DNA of 64,000 nucleotides from Vulcanimicrobiota bacterium (GCA_903970555.1 CAJCJD010000008.1:1-64000); one strand, 5' to 3'; shown: positions 18,939 to 29,788, numbered from the stretch's first letter. The notes: generated by a model from the letters alone, not told the origin. Translations and numbers: made by a program.

Positions 18939-19361
18939 TCACTCCTTGCCGGTCGTCATGAAGCCGACATGGACCATACCCGCATCCTTCGCTTCACCGA
19001 GGGCTTTACGGACGGTTTTGAACTCCGTGTCCTTAGCCGCACGAATCTGCAATTCCGGTTGAGGCGTTCTTTGCGCAAACACTAGGAACTGCGCCTTCAG
19101 CTCGGCATCGGTAATCGGGTTCTGATTATCGTTGAGGTACATGCTGCCATCGTCCTTGATGGCGAGGTCAATCGGCTCAGTCTTCGGCGCTTCATCCTGG
19201 GTCTTAGGATTGGCCGTAGGCAGCTTCACCGTAATACGGTGCGACATCAGCGGAGCGGTGATCATGAAGATGATCAGCAACACCAACATCACGTCGACCA
19301 GCGGCGTGACGTTGATTTCCGACATCGGCGAGCCGGATTCGTTTCCGGAGCTCATCGCCAT
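18939..19361 (-). CDS. exbD1: ExbD/TolR family biopolymer transport protein (first copy)
   Basis: 140 residues, same plan as its neighbour: cytoplasmic tip MSEINVTPL, one span with the conserved Asp (VDVMLVLLIIFMITAP), and a periplasmic domain. The two ExbD copies are about 40-50 percent alike by eye and nearly identical in the span, which indicates an old duplication. It begins 10 bases after exbB and ends 6 bases before exbD2, within one operon. Confidence 0.92.
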   Translation of the reverse strand: MAMSSGNESGSPMSEINVTPLVDVMLVLLIIFMITAPLMSHRITVKLPTANPKTQDEAPKTEPIDLAIKDDGSMYLNDNQNPITDAELKAQFLVFAQRTPQPELQIRAAKDTEFKTVRKALGEAKDAGMVHVGFMTTGKE

Positions 19362-19371
19362 GGGTCAATCC

Positions 19372-20145
19372 TCACTTCTGAGTCGGAGCGACGCCTTCGA
19401 CACGTGCGCCGGTAGCGAAGAAGTCGTGCAGGTCATGCGCGAATTCGTCGAAACGGGCGTACGTCAGGCGGTTCGAGCGGGTGAAGAAGTTGTAGGCGAG
19501 CACGGCCGGGATAGCGGTGAACAGACCGAACGCGGTCATGATCAGAGCTTCACCCACCGGACCTGCCACCGCTTCCATCGAAGCGTTACCGGAAGCCGCG
19601 ATGCGGATCAGGGCGTGATAGATGCCCCACACCGTACCGAGCAGACCGATGAACGGTGCCGAGGAACCAACCGTGGCGAGCAAGGTCATGCCACCTTCCA
19701 GACGCAGGCTCTCGCGAGCAACGGCCTGACGCAGGGCGCGATCGATGAATTCCGAACGGCTCAACGATTCAGCCAAGCGACCGCCACCGGCAGCAGCTTG
19801 CTGATGGTGGGCAACCGCCGAGGCGGCATCCAGAGCGATCTTCGAGAAGGGTTCACCCTTGGGCTGGGCTTCCAGCTCACGGATGGCGTCCTGGGTCGAA
19901 TTGTTGGACCAGAAACTGTTGATCACGCCGTCGGCGCGACCGCGCACCATCGAATTACGGATGGCGTTGGCGATGATGAAGTACCACGAGGCGAACGACA
20001 TGATGACGAGCACCACGAAAACGATCCAACCCAGAAAATCAAAATTCTGGAGAAGGTCGTGGAAGCCCATTTGTTGCATCGCCATGGCGTTGGCGTTGCC
20101 ACCCAGAGCCGGAGCGGCATCGGAAGCAGGAGTTTGTTGGAACAT
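19372..20145 (-). CDS. exbB: ExbB (MotA/TolQ/ExbB proton channel family)
   Basis: 257 residues. The inner-membrane channel subunit harvests proton motive force for TonB. Three spans are visible: about 38-58 (FLGWIVFVVLVIMSF), 155-175 (LATVGSSAPFIGLLGTVWGIY) and 195-215 (ALIMTAFGLFTAIPAVLAY). The family signature APFIGLLGTVWGI and the polar TAIPAV helix are intact. The N terminus has a short Ala/Gly/Gln-rich extension, as in xanthomonads. It lies 47 bases after tonB. Confidence 0.93.
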   Translation of the reverse strand: MFQQTPASDAAPALGGNANAMAMQQMGFHDLLQNFDFLGWIVFVVLVIMSFASWYFIIANAIRNSMVRGRADGVINSFWSNNSTQDAIRELEAQPKGEPFSKIALDAASAVAHHQQAAAGGGRLAESLSRSEFIDRALRQAVARESLRLEGGMTLLATVGSSAPFIGLLGTVWGIYHALIRIAASGNASMEAVAGPVGEALIMTAFGLFTAIPAVLAYNFFTRSNRLTYARFDEFAHDLHDFFATGARVEGVAPTQK

Positions 20146-20192
20146 AAACGCTACCCTTGGAAGTCAAGCGTGAACTGTAACTGTAATAGGTA

Positions 20193-20852
20193 TTACAGCT
20201 GATTGAGATTGAAATTGACGGGTACGCGCACGTATCCCTCAACTTTCTTGCCGTTTTTCGATTCTGCGTTGAAGCGCCAGTGTTGCGCCGCTTCAACTGC
20301 CGCACGATCAAGCTCGCGGAAGCCACTGGACTGGTCGACCTTGATGTCCTTCGGCGTGCCATCGACAGCTACCAGGATGATCAGTGTCACCGTGCCTTCG
20401 TGCCGCTGGCGAATAGCCTGGGGCGGGTACTTGGGCTGCATGCGACTGTTGTAGCTGATGTCCTGGCTTGCCGTGATGTCAGCTGGCGGCGCCGGTGGTG
20501 CTGGCGGCGCCGGCGGCGGCGATGCCACGGCGTTGGTCGATTGCTCTTCCACAGCCGGCGGCGGAGCAGGCGGAGGCGGCGTCGGCGGCGGGATCACCTG
20601 TTTGACGATCTTCGGCGGCGGCTGCTTCGGCGGTTCCGGCGGCGGCGGCGGCGGGGGAGGCGGTGGCGGCGGAGGTTCGATGAAGTTCACCTGCACGATC
20701 TTGTCTTTCTGAACTTCCGCCGTCTTCGGGGGCGCCATCGGCGCGATCAGTATCAGGAAAGCAAACGCATGCAGCGCAATGGCTACCGCCAGCGCCCATG
20801 TGCGTCCCCAACTGAACGGCTTGACGCCGGTTTCTTCGTTACTTGAGGCCAT
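20193..20852 (-). CDS. tonB: TonB energy transducer
   Basis: 219 residues. Order: a short cytoplasmic tail, one membrane anchor (about 17-37, ALAVAIALHAFAFLILI), a long Pro-rich spacer with a run of about 12 prolines and KQPPPK repeats (about 55-100), and a C-terminal TonB domain from PKYPPQAIRQ to the end. The domain shows the YPxxA and GTVTLxxxVxxDG patterns. It spans the periplasm to TonB-dependent receptors that take up siderophores and, in this order, plant-derived sugars. It is first gene of tonB-exbB-exbD1-exbD2. No clear Fur box could be picked in the 220-base upstream gap. Confidence 0.93.
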   Translation of the reverse strand: MASSNEETGVKPFSWGRTWALAVAIALHAFAFLILIAPMAPPKTAEVQKDKIVQVNFIEPPPPPPPPPPPPPEPPKQPPPKIVKQVIPPPTPPPPAPPPAVEEQSTNAVASPPPAPPAPPAPPADITASQDISYNSRMQPKYPPQAIRQRHEGTVTLIILVAVDGTPKDIKVDQSSGFRELDRAAVEAAQHWRFNAESKNGKKVEGYVRVPVNFNLNQL

Positions 20853-21071
20853 CTGTCGCTTTCAATCAGGAGCTAGTCAATCGAGTGACGTGGTCGCAGC
20901 ACCCAGCGGCAAAGTTGTTCCCTAAATAGGGTGACATTTGCCACTGGACAATGCGGGAAAAGTCCAACGGTACAACAGCACATGGCGTTTGTATAGCGTT
21001 TATATTGGCTTGGGATGGCAATCTTATGGACGTCCATCTAGCCGGCTAAACATCCGACACGTGATTACAAA

Positions 21072-22364
21072 CTAGTTACCCACTCCGGCCTTCTGCAACC
21101 AAGCTGAGGCTTGAGCAGCAGTCTCCGGATCCTTCTTCGCTTCCAGCATTGCTTCGGCCGCTGCGGCCTTATCCTTAAGGCCTACGTTCGCTTGGGCGAG
21201 GTCCATATAGGCCCTACCCTTATGCTGCACGCCTTTGCTGATAGCCTGCTGGATAAGCGGCTTGGCGGCGCTGTACTCGTTCTGGGTAAGAAGCGCCACG
21301 CCGGCTTTGAGTGCCGGTTCGCCATTGGTCGCAAGCGGGATGGCTTTTTTGTACGCCGCTGTTGCAGCGTCCGTGTCACCACCAACCATGTTCGCATCGC
21401 CCAACAGGACGTAGTTGTCAGCGGTCGGTTTCACTACGCCCTTGCTCATGCCGTCTTGCAGCACTTGCACGGCCTTGCCCGAATCGACTGCCGGATCGGA
21501 TGCGTCCTGAGCGCTGTTCGTGTAAAGCTTGGCCATGGTCACGTAGTCGTTTTCCGTCGTGATCATACCGTTCGCTTTGCCCTGCTCCATCAGCTGTAAG
21601 GCTTCAGCATATTTCTGCGACTGGATCAGCAGGCTAAGCGAGTTGTGGAATGCGGTCGAATCCGTCGGCGCCGCATTGACCTGCTGCTTCGCGAGCGCAG
21701 TGGCCTGGTCTTTCTGACCTGAATCGTTGTAGTCCAGCATTAGCAGCTGGTTCCAGCGCGGATCGGGCTTGTCCGTCATCGACTGCGCTTTCTTGATCGC
21801 TGCAATCGATTCCGGGTACTTCTGCATGCGGTAGTAAGCCTCGCCTTCCAGCGCATACGACTCAGGCGTTTCCTTCTTGCCTTCGGCGCGCCACTTCTCG
21901 ACGGTGTCGATCGACGGCTGGTACTGCTGGTTGAGTAGATAGAACGTAGCCAGTTCGTATTGAAGCTGGAAATACGCATCGTTCGGCAACACGCCATTGT
22001 CGATCGAGCGCTTCAGAAGATCGATGCCACCCGGCAGATCGTTGCTGGTCGCGTGGATACGTGCCAGCCCCTGCAACGCCATGGCTTGTACGTACTTGCT
22101 CTTGCTGTTGTCGACAAGCGGTTGCAGCAGCTGCGTGGCCTTGTCCTTGTCATTTGCCGCGACAGCATCGATACCTTCGTTGAGCGTCTTCTGCTCTTTG
22201 GCATCGGTCAAATCGAGCTTGGGTTCCTTGCGGGTCGCGTTGGGATACAGCGGTGCCGCTTTTTGATCGCTCGACGACGAGTTGTCGCTCGCTAGCGCCG
22301 GAGTGCTTGCCAACATCAACGCAAACGCTGCGCCGGCCAGCATCTTCAGGGAAGCGTGTTTCAT
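21072..22364 (-). CDS. Exported tetratricopeptide-repeat protein
   Basis: 430 residues from ATG 22364 with GAGGAA upstream; a TTG four codons earlier is less likely. A signal peptide (LKMLAGAAFALMLASTPALA) precedes about nine helical pairs of TPR type through to the end, such as EQKTLNEGIDAVAANDKDKA and TAAYKKAIPLATNGEPALKA. There are no catalytic motifs; TPR arrays scaffold protein complexes. The gene sits between gyrB and tonB, and co-orientation suggests a link to envelope energy transduction, but the role is unknown. It is set apart by 220-310-base spacers on both sides. Confidence 0.82.
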   Translation of the reverse strand: MKHASLKMLAGAAFALMLASTPALASDNSSSSDQKAAPLYPNATRKEPKLDLTDAKEQKTLNEGIDAVAANDKDKATQLLQPLVDNSKSKYVQAMALQGLARIHATSNDLPGGIDLLKRSIDNGVLPNDAYFQLQYELATFYLLNQQYQPSIDTVEKWRAEGKKETPESYALEGEAYYRMQKYPESIAAIKKAQSMTDKPDPRWNQLLMLDYNDSGQKDQATALAKQQVNAAPTDSTAFHNSLSLLIQSQKYAEALQLMEQGKANGMITTENDYVTMAKLYTNSAQDASDPAVDSGKAVQVLQDGMSKGVVKPTADNYVLLGDANMVGGDTDAATAAYKKAIPLATNGEPALKAGVALLTQNEYSAAKPLIQQAISKGVQHKGRAYMDLAQANVGLKDKAAAAEAMLEAKKDPETAAQASAWLQKAGVGN

Positions 22365-22674
22365 AGCGTTCCTCAAAATGAAAGGAGTCGGGTTTCACGC
22401 ACTAGCTGTGCGGGGGATCACTGAGAGTAACCCGAGGGGACCTTCGATAACAAGTCGCAATGCCGCATAAAAGGCACATTCAAATCAAGGGCTTATGATG
22501 TTCTTGCCATACGCCCGCGCATTTTGTGCCATTCGCGCGGCGATATGCCTTTCACAAGTCGCGTCTTGCGCATGTGAAGCGCGCCCAGATGCTTGTACGC
22601 TTGTGTTAATGCATTAATGCGTCAGCCAAACGACAAGTGCACGGGGTGGACTAACTTCCACCCCGTGTGATGAC
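22365..22674. other. 310-base spacer upstream of the TPR gene
   Basis: No gene is visible. It contains the palindrome TTAATGCATTAA at 22606-22617, overlapping GCATTAATGC at 22611-22620, and the gyrB terminator at 22640-22667. The AT-rich palindrome could be a regulator site or promoter part for the leftward TPR gene. Confidence 0.4.
22640..22667 (-). terminator. Hairpin after gyrB
   Basis: CACGGGGTGGA (22640-22650) pairs perfectly with TCCACCCCGTG (22657-22667) around six bases. It lies 7 bases after the gyrB stop. There is no T run, so it is either a Rho-assisted terminator or a 3'-end stabiliser. Confidence 0.6.
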
Positions 22675-25167
<2,493 letters not shown>

Positions 25168-26247
25168 TTATAGCAGGGGCGACACAGACCCCTGTTCCAC
25201 GTGGAACACTTTAGCTTGAGACGGCTGCAAGGGTCTCGGAATCTCAGTGCCGGTGACGAGCACCTGCGCCGGCGCAGCCAGCAGGGTGTCCACGACGGCT
25301 CGTTGATGGTCCAGATCGAGTTCAGAGGCCAAGTCATCGAGGCAGATGATTGGCCACTCTCCCCTCACCTCGGCATCTAGTCGAGCCTGGGCAAGCAGGC
25401 AGATCAAGGCGACCAGCTTCTCTTGCCCGCGGGAGAAGTGCTCCCGTTGCGGCGCCTGCACGAAGGACAGTGACCAATCGGCGCGGTGAACGCCTGATGT
25501 CGTGTGGCCTCTGCCTTGGTCGCGCATCCGTTGGGCACCAAGCACGCTAGCCAGATCCTCACCCTCAGCCCATCCCTGCCGGTAGCGCAGTTCGACGCCA
25601 CCGAGCTCCGGCAGCAATAGTTGGGCTTGGTTACGTAGATGAGGGAGCAATGCGTCGAAATACGAACGGCGCCATTGGTCAATCAAAGTGCCGCACCGGG
25701 CAAGCTCAAGTTCCCAGGGGGTAAAGAGCTCGTCGTCGGCAAAACCATCGGAGCGAAGCAAGCTGTTCCTCTGCTTTAACGCCCTCTGGTAGCGCCGCCA
25801 TATAGGCAGGAAATCCTGTTCCACGTGGAACACGCCCCAATCCAGGAAACGGCGGCGTTCATCCGCAGCCCCGGCGATCAACGCGTGCGATCCGGGTTCG
25901 AAGCAAACAACGGCGCATTCGCGGACAAGCTGACCGATCAAGACATCCTGTCCTTCCACCCGCGCCTCCCAACGAGCCCCTTCCCGGCCCAAGCCAAGCC
26001 GAACCAATCGATCATCTTCGTGGCGAACGGTTGAAAAAATGCTCAAGTCGGAAGCGCCACGCTGTAACAGCGCATCGCGAGCTCCGCTGCGAAACGAACG
26101 ACCATGCGAGAGCAAGAACGCCGCTTCCAGAACCGAGGTTTTGCCGGCGCCGTTTGCACCGGTCAACACATTGAACCCAGGGGCCAGATCCAGAGACATC
26201 TCGCGGATGCAACGCAATCCGCGTAGCTGAAAACGTTCCAGCCTCAC
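25168..26247 (-). CDS. recF: DNA replication/repair protein RecF
   Basis: 359 residues from GTG 26247 (first residues MRLERFQLRGLRC), which matches the usual RecF start and has GGGAG 10 bases upstream. A TTG at 26271 would lie inside a hairpin and is less likely. RecF is an SMC-like ATPase that helps load RecA at gaps. Walker A GANGAGKTS is near residue 35, and the Walker B and signature region lies in ICLDDLASELD near the C terminus. Two identical parS palindromes lie within the gene, each encoding the string FHVEQ. The first is near the middle and the second is the last part of the C-terminal tail. Confidence 0.93.
   Translation of the reverse strand: MRLERFQLRGLRCIREMSLDLAPGFNVLTGANGAGKTSVLEAAFLLSHGRSFRSGARDALLQRGASDLSIFSTVRHEDDRLVRLGLGREGARWEARVEGQDVLIGQLVRECAVVCFEPGSHALIAGAADERRRFLDWGVFHVEQDFLPIWRRYQRALKQRNSLLRSDGFADDELFTPWELELARCGTLIDQWRRSYFDALLPHLRNQAQLLLPELGGVELRYRQGWAEGEDLASVLGAQRMRDQGRGHTTSGVHRADWSLSFVQAPQREHFSRGQEKLVALICLLAQARLDAEVRGEWPIICLDDLASELDLDHQRAVVDTLLAAPAQVLVTGTEIPRPLQPSQAKVFHVEQGSVSPLL
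25193..25208. promoter_or_regulatory. parS site (ParB-binding palindrome) in the recF 3' end
   Basis: TGTTCCACGTGGAACA, a perfect 16-bp palindrome identical to the consensus used by chromosomal ParB of pseudomonads and relatives. It encodes the final FHVEQ of RecF, about 11 codons before the stop. Confidence 0.9.
25817..25832. promoter_or_regulatory. Second parS site inside recF
   Basis: The same perfect palindrome TGTTCCACGTGGAACA, 624 bases from the first. It is read in the same codon phase and also encodes FHVEQ (context GVFHVEQDF). Two sites at this spacing would allow ParB nucleation and spreading beside the origin. Confidence 0.9.
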
Positions 26248-26268
26248 GGTAAAGGAACTCCCAAACGA

Positions 26269-26297
26269 CAACGCCGGAGCTCAGGGCTCCGGCGTTG
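26269..26297 (-). terminator. Hairpin between dnaN and recF
   Basis: CAACGCCGGAGC (26269-26280) pairs perfectly over 12 bases with GCTCCGGCGTTG (26286-26297), with a 5-base loop. On the minus strand it is followed by TCGTTTGG, so it may act as a partial terminator or attenuator that lowers recF and gyrB readthrough from dnaN. Confidence 0.6.
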
Positions 26298-26335
26298 CGA
26301 GATCAAAAACAGACAGGAATCGGGCATGCCTGGGG

Positions 26336-27436
26336 TCAGAGCCGCAACGGCATGATCACGTGACGCGACTGCTCGTTGTCGTCCTCTTGCACCAAGCAGC
26401 TGGATTGCGCATCGCGCAGGCTGAGTCGTGCCTTGTCACCACGCAAAGCCGCCAAGGCGTCGAGCAAGTAACCGACATTGAAGCCCACCGTCAGATCAGA
26501 AACATTGGTCTCGGCTTCGACTTCTTCGACCGCCTCTTCCTGTTCCGGGTTGTGCGCCACGATCCGCAGCTTGCCGGGTGAGAATTCCAGCTTCACGCCG
26601 CGATACTTCTCGTTGGAAAGAATCGCCGCACGCTGCAAGGCACCACGCAGTACTTCGCGATCGAGTGTCGCCCTTTTGTCAGCGCCTAGTGGAATGACCG
26701 CTTCGTAATCAGGGAAACGGCCATCGATCAGTTTTGAGGTGAAAACCACCTGTCCGCGACGAACGCGCAGATGGTTACGACCAAATTCGAGTTCGACCGT
26801 GCCATCACCGGATTCCAACAGGCCAACCAACTCATTGACGCCCTTACGCGGAATGATGATCTGACGGCGCGAGGAAACCTTGCTGTCCAGATGCGTTTCC
26901 TTCAACGCAAGTCGATGGCCATCCGTGGCAACGCAACGCAGCGCGTGCTCCTGAAGATCCAGCAGCATGCCGTTGAGGTAGTAGCGCACATCTTGGTTCG
27001 CCATCGCGAAGGATGTGCGATCCATCAGATCACGCAGCACTTCTTCGGGAAGGCTAACGCGCTCGACCAATTCGATCTCGTCGATGGTCGGAAACTCGGT
27101 TGCAGGCAACGTGGCAAGCGTGAAGCGGCTGCGACCTGCATTCAAAGCGACGCGATCGCCGTTCTGCTTCAGTTCGATCTTCGCGCCGTCGGGAAGTGCA
27201 CGCACGATGTCGAACAATTTGCGCGCTGGGATGGTGACTTCGCCATCGACCAATTTGTCGGCGTCGGTAGAAGCGACCATTTCGACTTCGAGGTCGGTGC
27301 CGGTGAAAGAGAGCTTGCCGTCGCTCACTTTGACCAAAAGGTTGGCGAGTACAGGCAGCGTCTGGCGACGTTCGACTACTCCGACGACCTGCTGCAAGGG
27401 TTTAAGCAGAGCTTCTCGTTGGATGCTGAATTGCAT
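26336..27436 (-). CDS. dnaN: DNA polymerase III beta clamp
   Basis: 366 residues, the usual length. The sliding clamp tethers polymerase III to DNA. Three repeated clamp domains can be followed: residues 1-120 (LVKVSDGKLSFTGTDLEVE), 128-245 (YYLNGMLLDL, ATDGHRLAL) and 246-366, ending in HVIMPLRL, the conserved C-terminal tail that forms part of the partner-peptide pocket. The start MQFSIQREALLKPL is typical. It lies between dnaA (246-base spacer) and recF. Confidence 0.97.
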   Translation of the reverse strand: MQFSIQREALLKPLQQVVGVVERRQTLPVLANLLVKVSDGKLSFTGTDLEVEMVASTDADKLVDGEVTIPARKLFDIVRALPDGAKIELKQNGDRVALNAGRSRFTLATLPATEFPTIDEIELVERVSLPEEVLRDLMDRTSFAMANQDVRYYLNGMLLDLQEHALRCVATDGHRLALKETHLDSKVSSRRQIIIPRKGVNELVGLLESGDGTVELEFGRNHLRVRRGQVVFTSKLIDGRFPDYEAVIPLGADKRATLDREVLRGALQRAAILSNEKYRGVKLEFSPGKLRIVAHNPEQEEAVEEVEAETNVSDLTVGFNVGYLLDALAALRGDKARLSLRDAQSSCLVQEDDNEQSRHVIMPLRL

Positions 27437-27681
27437 GTGTGTGCTTTCCCTATCCTGCAGTTCTGTTTTTAAAAGAAGAGTAGTGGTTGTAGCAGGCGCA
27501 GTGGATAACTCGATAAACGAAAATTATCCTTTGAAAACAATAATTTACAGTGAAATTCCCTTGTGCCCAGAGCCACCTGCGATCTGTGTATCGTTGGTGG
27601 ATAACTTTTGGGCCTCAAAGTGTCTTCATATTATCCACAGGATACCCTGCCGGTTTTCAAGCGCTTATTCAACGTGCGCGA
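27437..27681. other. Candidate oriC region A (dnaA-dnaN spacer)
   Basis: A 245-base gap. A perfect DnaA box TTATCCACA stands at 27631-27639; close matches on the other strand are GGTGGATAA (27596-27604) and AGTGGATAA (27500-27508). Bases 27505-27560 are strikingly AT-rich for this chromosome and could be a DNA-unwinding element. A spacer of this kind is a known origin site in several gammaproteobacteria. No replication assay can be read from sequence. Confidence 0.6.
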
Positions 27682-29016
27682 TCAACCGGTCAAGGTGCGG
27701 ATCAATTGCTCCCAGTCCTGCCGCATCCGGGTATCGGTCTCGCACAGCTTGCGGATGGTGCGGCAGGCATGCAGCACGGTCGTGTGATCGCGACCGCCGA
27801 AGGCCTCGCCGATCTCGGGCAAGCTGTGTTCGGTCAATTCTTTGGATAACGCCATCGCGATCTGCCGTGGGCGAGCCAACGAACGCACGCGACGTTTGGA
27901 AAGCAGATCCTGCAAGCGCACACCGAAATACTCGGCGACGATCTTCTGGATGTTCGGCACCGTCACCGCCTGTGCATGCGTGGCGAGCAGATCGCGCAAG
28001 GTTTCTTCTGCGAAATCGGTGGTGATCGGTTTGCCGTAGAAATTGGCGCGCGCGGCGAGCGTGTTGAGCGCGCCTTCCAGATCGCGCACGTTGGAGCGAA
28101 TGCGCTTGGCCAACAGCATCGCGACGTTCTCGCTCACCAGCACGCCCTTGTCGTGCGCTTTGGCTAGCAAGATCGCAGCACGCGTTTCGAAATCCGGCGG
28201 TTCAATGGCTACCGACAAACCCCAACCCAGACGCGACTTAAGGCGCGGCTCAAGTTTGTCCACTTCTTTCGGATAACGATCGCAGGTCAGGATGATCTGC
28301 TGTTTGGATTCGAACAACGCGTTGAAGGTGTGGAAGAACTCTTCCTGGGTGGTGTCTTTTCCCGCGAAAAACTGGATATCGTCGATCAGCAGCGCGTCCA
28401 CCGAACGGAAGCGGCGCTTGAATTCATCCATGCTCTTGGTGCGCAGCGCTTCGATCATCGAACCGACGAATTGCTCCGAGCGCAAATACATCACTTTGAA
28501 GTTCGGATTGTGTTCGCGCATCAAATTGCCGGCCGCATGCATCAAATGCGTCTTGCCCAGGCCGGTGCCGCCGTAAAGCAGCAACGGGTTGTAGGCACGG
28601 CCAGGATTCTGTGCAACCTGCATCGCCGCCGCTTTGCCCAACTGGTTAGACTTGCCCTCGACGAAGGTCTCGAAGGTGTAGTGCGGATCCAGGTTGTGGT
28701 TGAAATTGACCGCCACCGGCTCAGGTGCATTGGCCGGACGGGCCATCGACGGAGGCCGAAGATTAGGCACGGCCGCGGCGCTGGAACCGACCTCCAGCTT
28801 CACCGGCGTCTTGTGACCGTGAATAAGGGTAAGCACCGCCTCGATACGAGGCAGGTACCGCTCGCGAACAGCATCCAATGTGTAAGAGTTAGGCGCAAAA
28901 AGTTGTAGGCCGTCCGCATCGTCGCGTGCCTGCAAAGGCATCAGCCAGGTATGCAGGTCTTCGGCGCTCAACTCAGCTTCCAGACGCTCAAGACAGCGCC
29001 GCCACAAGTCACTCAT
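27682..29016 (-). CDS. dnaA: Chromosomal replication initiator DnaA
   Basis: 444 residues. Domain I (about 1-80) starts with [14 protein letters not shown]. The AAA+ domain has Walker [11 protein letters not shown] near 150 and Walker [10 protein letters not shown] near 212. The C-terminal DNA-binding domain IV holds the DnaA signature [15 protein letters not shown]. DnaA binds the 9-mer boxes at the origin and opens it. Boxes occur in the gaps on both sides of the gene, so it is probably autoregulated. It is read leftward and rpmH is read rightward. Confidence 0.97.
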   Translation of the reverse strand: MSDLWRRCLERLEAELSAEDLHTWLMPLQARDDADGLQLFAPNSYTLDAVRERYLPRIEAVLTLIHGHKTPVKLEVGSSAAAVPNLRPPSMARPANAPEPVAVNFNHNLDPHYTFETFVEGKSNQLGKAAAMQVAQNPGRAYNPLLLYGGTGLGKTHLMHAAGNLMREHNPNFKVMYLRSEQFVGSMIEALRTKSMDEFKRRFRSVDALLIDDIQFFAGKDTTQEEFFHTFNALFESKQQIILTCDRYPKEVDKLEPRLKSRLGWGLSVAIEPPDFETRAAILLAKAHDKGVLVSENVAMLLAKRIRSNVRDLEGALNTLAARANFYGKPITTDFAEETLRDLLATHAQAVTVPNIQKIVAEYFGVRLQDLLSKRRVRSLARPRQIAMALSKELTEHSLPEIGEAFGGRDHTTVLHACRTIRKLCETDTRMRQDWEQLIRTLTG

Positions 29017-29199
29017 GGATACTATTCAGCCACAGCTAGGGGCGCTTTCGCGCAGGGTGGACCGGGAAGTCTAGCAGCACCCACATGGCAACTATCCACA
29101 TGGATATCCACAAGTTGCCACCATAGCCCCATTTGACAGGGGCCGTCTCTACTCCGCATAATCTCCAACCTTTTTCACCCATACCTTTAGGAGGAAGCC
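29017..29199. other. Candidate oriC region B / dnaA control region (dnaA-rpmH spacer)
   Basis: A 183-base divergent spacer. TATCCACA occurs twice with a 12-base period (29093-29100 and 29105-29112), as CTATCCACA and ATATCCACA, both one mismatch from the DnaA box. It holds the rpmH promoter too. Divergent transcription of essential genes from this gap fits an origin or a DnaA autoregulatory site. Confidence 0.55.
29133..29162 (+). promoter_or_regulatory. Sigma-70-type promoter for rpmH-rnpA
   Basis: TTGACA (29133-29138) is the exact -35 consensus. CATAAT (29157-29162) matches 5 of 6 of the -10 consensus with an 18-base spacer. Transcription would start about 30 bases before the rpmH ATG, giving a short leader. 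Confidence 0.65.
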
Positions 29200-29334
29200 A
29201 TGAAGCGGACCTTCCAGCCCAGCAAGCTCAAGCGCGCCCGCACGCACGGCTTTCGTGCCCGCATGGCCACGGCCGACGGTCGCAAGATTCTCAATGCGCG
29301 CCGCGCCAAGGGCCGCAAGCGCCTGATCCCGTAA
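29200..29334 (+). CDS. rpmH: 50S ribosomal protein L34
   Basis: 44 residues, exactly the family length, beginning [19 protein letters not shown] and ending KGRKRLIP; very basic. AGGAGG lies 7 bases before the ATG at 29200. L34 is a small protein of the large ribosomal subunit. The gene leads the conserved rpmH-rnpA-yidC-mnmE group and starts 183 bases from the divergent dnaA gene. Its stop is 12 bases before rnpA. This gene is short enough to be missed by length cut-offs. Confidence 0.97.
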   Translation: MKRTFQPSKLKRARTHGFRARMATADGRKILNARRAKGRKRLIP

Positions 29335-29346
29335 GCATCCACGTAT

Positions 29347-29727
29347 ATGGATGCCGCCGGCCTGCCGCGCGAGGCGCGGATTCGCCGAGCCGGTGATTTC
29401 GCCGCCTTGCGTCAAGCCAGCGGTCGCCTCGGCGGCCGCTGTTTTTCTGTGCGCTATCGCCAGAACGAACTGGGCCACGCCCGGCTAGGGTTGGCCATCT
29501 CCAAGCGGGTCTCCAAGCGCGCCGTGGAGCGCAACCGCATCAAGCGGCTGCTACGTGAGTCCTTTCGCCGTGTCCGCAGCCAGCTTCCGCCGCTAGATCT
29601 TGTTGTAATGGCCCGCGAACAAGCCGCTGGCGTGCCCGGCCCGGAGCTACTGGCCGAGATCGACGCCCTCTGGCGCAGGCTGCCACCGTTGAAGCGCGGC
29701 GACGACACCTCCACAATCGCGTGCTGA
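29347..29727 (+). CDS. rnpA: Ribonuclease P protein component
   Basis: 126 residues. The protein subunit assists the RNase P RNA in trimming the 5' ends of tRNA precursors. The family signature is present as RNRIKRLLRESFR (about 58-70), preceded by the LGLAISKRVSKRA strand. Length is usual. It starts 12 bases after rpmH. The gene yidD, which often separates rnpA and yidC, is missing: only 61 bases lie between rnpA and yidC. Confidence 0.93.
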   Translation: MDAAGLPREARIRRAGDFAALRQASGRLGGRCFSVRYRQNELGHARLGLAISKRVSKRAVERNRIKRLLRESFRRVRSQLPPLDLVVMAREQAAGVPGPELLAEIDALWRRLPPLKRGDDTSTIAC

Positions 29728-29788
29728 CCTTTCCTTTTCCACTTTTCTCGGCCCGCCATCGCGGCGCCCTGCATCGGATCGCTACGCG

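Noticed and set aside
20580-20720. GGC/GGT-rich tract considered as a tandem repeat or CRISPR-like array
   Set aside because: It is the codon run of the Pro-rich spacer of TonB read from the other strand; no spacer-repeat structure exists.
26248-26271. TTG start for recF at 26271
   Set aside because: It lies within a perfect hairpin, and RecF proteins normally begin at the residues encoded from 26247.
27015-28025. 336-codon plus-strand frame crossing dnaN, the spacer and dnaA
   Set aside because: It would run through the candidate origin and antisense to dnaN and dnaA; no domain is visible.
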